The notes under the pieces were generated by a model. That model made no database searches, was not told the DNA's origin, and saw nothing but the letters and a program-made list of their open reading frames with translations. The position numbers were made by a program, and so were the translations under genes. From the NCBI GenBank assembly GCA_027924645.1, contig BSBN01001149.1, positions 930,001 through 994,000 on the forward strand: 64,000 nt of DNA. Reading direction: 5' to 3'. Below are positions 58,977-64,000 of this stretch, piece after piece. Origin of the DNA: Cunninghamia lanceolata (Eukaryota > Streptophyta > Pinopsida > Cupressales > Cupressaceae). Position 1 is the stretch's first letter, and every line of letters begins with the position of its first letter.

Positions 58977-60738
58977 CAAGTGATGATTTTGATGCAAAGT
59001 ACCATTCCTTTTAGTACTCCAAATTGAAGTGTTCCTACAAATGTGTCTTAGTGCTCTAGGATTTTGAATGATTCTAAGATAGTAGACATGATTTTTCCAC
59101 AATCCATGAAGAAAATTTAGAGTGCTTTTGAAATCAACTCTATTAGTTTTTTGCATCAAAATTTCGGATCACACTTCGTGATCCATAATTAGGATAAGGA
59201 TGAGAAATGAAATGTAATGTGAAGTAGTCCTACTAAATACTTGATGAAGGCAAGGGTGAAGAGACTTTGGAAAATAAAAGTTTAAGATGAAAGAATGCAT
59301 GATAGACTTGAATATAACTAAGAATGAAAGTAGCCGATGATGGCATGGTTCGGTGGTTAAGTCGCTCAGGATGTAGTGGCGGCCACCAGAGTTCAAACCC
59401 CCGTTGGGCCAACGAGCTCACAAGGCTTTACGCCTTCGCTGGGCCAATGAGCTTGCGGGTTTGAAGTGTTCTTCCTAGGGGATGAGGTCCCCCAGTTGTG
59501 GCCTCACCGGTTCATTGCTCCGGGCAAAAGCATTCGCGTGGAGCTGGAGGGCGTGTCGCACTAGTGTCGCCGGTCACGTTAAAAAGTTTACCAGGCGCAT
59601 TTAAAAAAAAAAAAAAAAAAACTAAGAATGAAAGTAAAAAATAGAGAGAAAGAAGACATTTAAATTCAAAGTGTAATAATAGGAGGTAAATAATATTATA
59701 ATAATGCTAATATTAAGAATCAAGAAAAAGAGAAATAAACACATAAAGTTACATATATAATGAGAACAAGTAAGGTGATGAGATCAAAAGGAGAATACAT
59801 AAATAAAATATAACAATGTTATACATTATACATACGGCTATTATTATTGTACATAGTTATTATCGTCATTATTGCTATTAATATAACAAGGATATAAATA
59901 ATAAAGGTATTGTGATTAAAATAGATAAATGAATAAAATAAAATAAAGATATAAAATATTATTATAAAACATAATAGCTAATAATGATAATAAAATACTT
60001 GAGTGAGAATAATATGGTTAGATTATTAATAAGAAGGATAACTAGTCAAAGATTATGGAGCAAGAACTGAAGATAAAATGAATAAATAAAGTACAACAAA
60101 GAGATTACAAGAACTAAATTGAAATGAGATAAAACAATGATAAACAAAAACTATCACAAATAGTCAACAACAAAAGAGATAATAAAGAAAAATGAATTGA
60201 AACAATAGAGATTAGTATGATGCAAGATTAATCATAATAAGTTAAAAACTAATAATAATCATAAAGAATGATCAAATAAAACAAGATACCAATATAGAAA
60301 ATATCAATGAAAGATGGAAACAAAACAATGAAGAAAGAAAAGAAGTCAAAAGGATGTAATAGATTGATGAAAGAGAGAAGAAACTGGAAAAAAGAGAAAA
60401 AAAGAAAAAAAGAAAAAAAGAAAAAAGCCAAAATAGAGTGATGAGGAAGAAACAAGGGAAAGAGGATTAGAAATAAAAGGAAAGGGTAAAGCCACAAATA
60501 CAACAAAGTAGGGGGTGAGCATGCCAAGGAAGAGGAGGAAGTAGGGGAAGGAGAGATACATGCACCCAAGAGAGATATACCCCAGATGGAGAGGTGCAAA
60601 ACAAAAAAGGGGGTGTGATCAAGATGGGTTAAACAATTAATTTTGAGAGAAGTTAACAAAGGATGCCAAGTGAAGCTCAAACTCCAACAACATCATGGTT
60701 GAGGTTGTGAGGGTATCAATTGATTTATATTGCCTCAT
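58977..60738 (-). repeat. Repeat family X, copy B (start of second duplicated block)
   Basis: Aligns with 27,557-28,859 apart from the SINE. It includes a GAAAAAA microsatellite at about 60,385-60,425. The purine runs produce the hydrophobic frames around 60,249-60,680, which are not genes. Confidence 0.88.
59333..59619 (+). mobile_element. tRNA-derived SINE, young copy
   Basis: 287 bp with an A-box region TGGTTCGGTGGTTAAGTCGC, a B-box region GAGTTCAAACCCC, a unique GC-rich body ending GCGCATTT and an 18-base poly(A). AACTAAGAATGAAAGTA is perfectly duplicated at 59,316-59,332 and 59,620-59,636. The matching site in copy A (27,853-27,868) has one copy and no SINE. It carries no ORF and would depend on a LINE. 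Confidence 0.96.
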
Positions 60739-61260
60739 TTAGTTTCTCCTACAGAAGTATTCTTTAGTTAGGGTTTGGGTGGTCTCTAAACAAATGTGGT
60801 GTTTAGTGAGGGTAGAGTGTTCGATAAGGTTTGGTTTACCAAAGCACTTATGATTAATGTCAATGTTATGCTCTTTAATCCTTATGCTAATGGAGCAACC
60901 GGTTTCACCAATGTAAGGAGTTCCATAGGAGCAATCTATTTTATAAACCCCTAAGTTTAGAAGGAGATTGCAAGGGTCTTTAGTGGAAGGGACAAGATTT
61001 CTCATAGTAGTTAGAAGTTTGAAGGAGCATCTCAAGCCTTTTTTTAGGAGGATTTTGGAAATCTTGTTGTAGATGCATTGCACATAAGGGAGAGTAGAGA
61101 AATAGAAATCTTGAAAGCAATTGAGGTTTTTGGATATGGCATTATGGTTTTTGGCTTGCTTAATCACTCTAGAAATGTGCTTAGACTTATACCCATTAAT
61201 TTTAAAAGCTCTAGTTAGATGATCAATTTCTTGTTCAATGTGTCCTTCATCACAATTTTG
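60739..61260 (-). pseudogene. Penelope copy B: GIY-YIG endonuclease end
   Basis: The 142-residue frame 60,739-61,167 contains LNCFQDFYFSTLPYVQCIYN, then GLRCSFKLLTTMRN and the GIY-YIG core VYKIDCSYGTPYIGETGCSI with SIRIKEHNIDI. The nuclease would nick target DNA during insertion. The conserved Tyr pair and the Arg of RIKEH are present. The frame ends at RRN. It is not split as in copy A. Confidence 0.88.
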
Positions 61261-62760
61261 AAAAGCTTTGGAACCAAGAGTTTTAAGGACACTCGCCTTT
61301 TAGGCAAGGTGGTGGTGTGATGATGCATTTAGGTACATGTTTATGTCTAGCTTTTCTATAAACTTGACAGGAAAGTAAACCATCTAGTTTTTTATAAGAA
61401 GGATGTCAAGGAAGAGGAGTTTGTTGTCATGTTCAAGTTCTTTAGTGAACTTAATGCTTTCAATTATGTTGTTTAAGTGGGAATAAAATTCCTCTAGTTT
61501 TTCAAGACCATGTTACCAACAAATGTTGGTACCTCTACAAAATGTTTCCACCATCTGGGTTCAAGGGGCAACAAGTTAACTAAAAAATCTTCAAAATGCT
61601 CCATGAAGAGGTTGGCAATTACTAGAGAAAGATGAGACCCCATGGCAACACCATTAGATTGTTCATAGATGATTCCTTGGAAACTGAAGAAAGTAGACTT
61701 TCGAAAAAGATCAACCAAGGAAGTCATCTTGACAATCAACTTTTGTCTAACAATTTCAATAGTTGCATCGATAGGGATTTTTTTGAAGAGGGAAATGACA
61801 TCAAACTGACAAGGATATCATCATCACCTACTTTTTGTCCTTGATGAATTTGGCAAACTGAGGAGAGTCTTTGATGAAGGAGCTTGTCTTATACAAGGAA
61901 GATTGCAATCTTATACATTGGAGAGTTAGAAGTGTCAATAATTAGCCTCAATAGAATGTTGTCTATATGGATTTTGGAGGCACCATGGATTCTAGGGGTG
62001 ACCTCCTTATTTGGAATGAGATGATTTTAATGTTGTCATCAAGGGAAGGTTCATGGATGGCTTGCTTAACTTCTCTCATACATTTGGACACAAGATTGTG
62101 GTCCAAAGAAGTGTAACTTATAGTGTTGTTAAGGTGGTCTAACATCTTGGAAACATAATCATAATTGTTCACGATCACCATGGAATTACCCTTGTTAGCA
62201 TTGGTAATGATGAAGTCCTTATTGATTAATCTTCTAAAAATCTCAAAGTCAACTTTGCGAATGTTATGTTTAGGAGGTTTGGCATGTCTTAAGGCAACTG
62301 TTGAAGTCATTATTATTGTTTAATCTTCTAAAGGCCTCAAAATTAGCTTTATGAATGTTATGTTTAGGAGGTTTCACATGTCTTATGGCAACTGCACAAT
62401 CTTGTTGAATTTGTTCGACAATATCATTAGGAAGGGAATTGACTATGTATTCAATTTCAATCATGAAATCAATTTTGGGTATATATTTTTGGGTAGAAGA
62501 AAAACTAATGTCCCTTTTAAGGACATTAAAAGAATTACGTCAAGCTTAAGGTTAGAGAGGTTTACGACTAACTTGCTTTCCCAATCCACAATTTTAATGA
62601 ACGCAGAGTAGTTGAGGGATGACAAAGAACCAAGACGGATGACAAATGGGAAAGCATGATTTCCAAGATATGTTTTCATACTCAAATGGATGTCTTTAAA
62701 TACCAAAACATAATGAATCATCACATAAACGTGTACTAAGTTGACTCCCAACGACTATGA
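61261..62760 (-). pseudogene. Penelope copy B: N-terminus and RT
   Basis: Pieces at 62,461-62,751 (AFPFVIRLGSLSSLNYSA), 62,270-62,464, 61,963-62,310 (KDFIITNANKGNSMVIVNN) and 61,494-61,739 follow the order of copy A. The RT end shows GIIYEQSNGVAMGSHLSLVI and NLFMEHFEDF, closer to the family pattern than A. The catalytic motif again reads FVEVPT instead of YVDDT. A direct duplication of 91-94 bp (62,209-62,299 and 62,300-62,393) repeats the RHAKPPKHNI segment. Several frameshifts; not functional. Confidence 0.88.
62209..62393. repeat. 91/94-bp tandem duplication inside Penelope copy B
   Basis: Both units hold GAAGTC, TTTAATCTTCTAAA or a close variant, GAATGTTATGTTTAGGAGG and end GGCAACT. Copy A has one unit (about 33,538-33,626). 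Confidence 0.9.
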
Positions 62761-62804
62761 GAAAAGTGTAGGCGTCAACAATTTGAATTTTGGGTCAAAT
62801 CTGC

Positions 62805-63330
62805 GCTATGCATGATCACTACTTGTGCCATGGAAATGATCTAGGACAAGGAATGTAGAATTTTGGAATTGAGAATGAGTATGGAAATGAGAGCTAATAA
62901 ATGATGTGAATATATGAAAATAAGTGCAAATAAAGACAATTGTATGGAAATGTGTATAAGTGAGAGTGAATGAAATGGATAGAGATTGAGGAGGAAACTA
63001 AACTTGAACACAAAAGCATGCCACATGTTGTTGTGTAATTGTATTAAGACATTCTCTCAACATGAGCCCAAAGTTAAATGGGAATTGACATGACTATGCA
63101 AATTTCATAACAACTATATATAGGCCTATCAAAAAGTACTATTGGTGAGCCATAATAGAGATACTTGGGTGCACATCCACTCCCACTTGGTTGAGCAAAT
63201 TGACTAAAATGTTTTGGTAGTAAGAGAAGAGAGAAGGAGGTTTTAACCAATTACAATGTCCAAACTAATTTCCATCCCAATGTCCTCCAAAATTTCATCC
63301 CAATGTCCAACCAATCTATAGATATCACAT
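62805..63330. repeat. Penelope 5'-flank repeat, copy B
   Basis: Aligns with 34,022-34,620, including the ACAACTATATATAGGCC box near 63,110. A ~70-bp part present in copy A (around 34,360-34,430) is missing here. Confidence 0.85.
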
Positions 63331-63360
63331 TGCTAATTTTACTAATAGACTAATAGGCTA

Positions 63361-63540
63361 GAAAACATAAAACATAAAAATGAGACTCCATGAATATAGA
63401 ATGTGTAAAAACTGACATCCATATTTCCTATCAATAAATCCAATGCTCTTATACATAGTGTAGATACCAGTCTTTAGCAATGGCTAAAAAATCTGTAACA
63501 TAAAATATAATAAAAAACTGACGTTTATATTCCCCATCAA
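63361..63540. repeat. Single unit of the 180-bp repeat
   Basis: One diverged unit (GAAAACATAAAACATAAAAATGAGA, in short form, then CCATGAATATAGAAT and CATATTTCCTATCAATAAA). It stands where copy A has seven units. Confidence 0.8.
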
Positions 63541-63884
63541 TAAAGGCACTGCACCTCTTAATAGTGGAGTTCTAATGTAGTGGAGTTGCTAGTTTTAATG
63601 TTTGGTGAATTCATTTTAATTTAGAACTTTAAATCTGGTCAATGGTCAAGATTCACAGCAGAACATGAACATCCAAATTTAAGAAAGAAACAGATGCCAA
63701 TCAAACTTAATGCAGGCTGTCTGCCAATTAAAATTTAATATCCTGAGGTCCCATAGAATGCTCCGTCTCCGTCTCGTGGACGTTATTAAAAACTTTCGTT
63801 TCATTTTATCCATTACTGGATTCTTGTGTTCACGCAAATCATTTAAAAGCAAATAAACCATGAGAGGTCAACTGACATTTGAAG

Positions 63885-64000
63885 TCAGAGTGTTTGGAGC
63901 GAAGAGATATGGTTGACGAGAGAATCCCAGTTTTTAGCAGAAGACCCACCATCTGCAATCGCTGCTCTGGCTCTTTGCGCGAGTTGGCTCACTTTCACTC
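63885..64000 (-). CDS. Second UDP-glycosyltransferase, C-terminal 37 codons (partial)
   Basis: The minus strand encodes the last 37 residues and the TGA stop (63,885-63,887) of a paralog of the 36,068-37,489 gene; the rest lies beyond the window. Over 116 shared bases there are five differences. Two change residues (L437V and D465N in the numbering of the first gene) and three are silent or synonymous. The frame is open and the 3' flank is also conserved, so it is a duplicated gene rather than a chance match. Whether it is intact cannot be told from this window. The substrate is presumably similar to that of the first gene, by inference. Confidence 0.9.
   Translation of the reverse strand, partial: VKVSQLAQRARAAIADGGSSAKNWDSLVNHISSLQTL

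Noticed and set aside
59338..59402. tRNA gene
   Set aside because: A- and B-box sequences and a tRNA-like layout are present, but there is no proper acceptor stem pairing, and the segment is the head of a SINE with poly(A) and target duplication.
1..64000. CRISPR arrays, bacterial operons, plastid or mitochondrial inserts
   Set aside because: No regular repeat-spacer array, no ribosome-binding-site-linked gene series and no recognisable organelle gene were seen; all coding traces fit a plant nuclear repeat landscape.

Overview
The window looks like nuclear DNA of a gymnosperm, most likely a conifer. It is AT-rich and packed with old, nested retroelements. It holds two decayed copies of a GIY-YIG-bearing Penelope-like element, a class known in seed plants from the conifer 'Dryad' elements. 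Only one gene appears intact in the 64 kb: an intronless UDP-glycosyltransferase on the minus strand (36,068-37,489). Species cannot be read from the sequence.

Layout. 1-4,164: unassigned repetitive DNA with a possible LTR/primer-binding junction near 968-983. 4,165-13,850: a repeat family called X here, split by a 9-kb Ty1/copia element on the minus strand (4,748-13,795) with two 2.3-kb LTRs, PBS, PPT and all gag-pol domains, broken by stops and a frameshift. 13,982-20,380: relics, including the RNase H tail of a LINE. 20,400-25,900: a decayed Ty3/gypsy element (minus) that has taken in a SINE and another retroposon-like segment. 26,270-27,060: an unidentified coiled-coil ORF relic. 27,557-36,180: repeat X, Penelope copy A (GIY-YIG domain split by a 3.2-kb segment), a ~180-bp tandem array, and the 3' end of the UGT. 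37,567-40,242: a repeat-built UGT upstream region and a 2.2-kb gag-only copia element. 41,930-43,100: an unusual field of TGTAT/ATACA palindromes. 44,900-49,750: two facing gypsy relics. 50,730-51,020: a minisatellite. 53,400-58,900: LTR-like DNA and a C-rich relic encoding a G-patch motif. 58,977-64,000: a second copy of the 27,557-36,180 block, with repeat X, a young SINE, Penelope copy B and the last 37 codons of a second UGT that runs off the window.

The main structural result is that the UGT gene, its 3' flank and the Penelope element occur twice in direct orientation about 28-31 kb apart. This indicates a tandem duplicated UGT locus. The copies later diverged: B gained a SINE (17-bp target duplication, with the empty site preserved in A) and a 91-94 bp internal duplication in the Penelope ORF; A carries a 3.2-kb segment absent from B and a seven-copy 180-bp array that is single-copy in B. 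The UGT carries a complete PSPG box with the W22/Q44 signature of UDP-glucose-using enzymes and resembles the UGT92 type. All other coding sequence belongs to decayed transposable elements or is unassigned.
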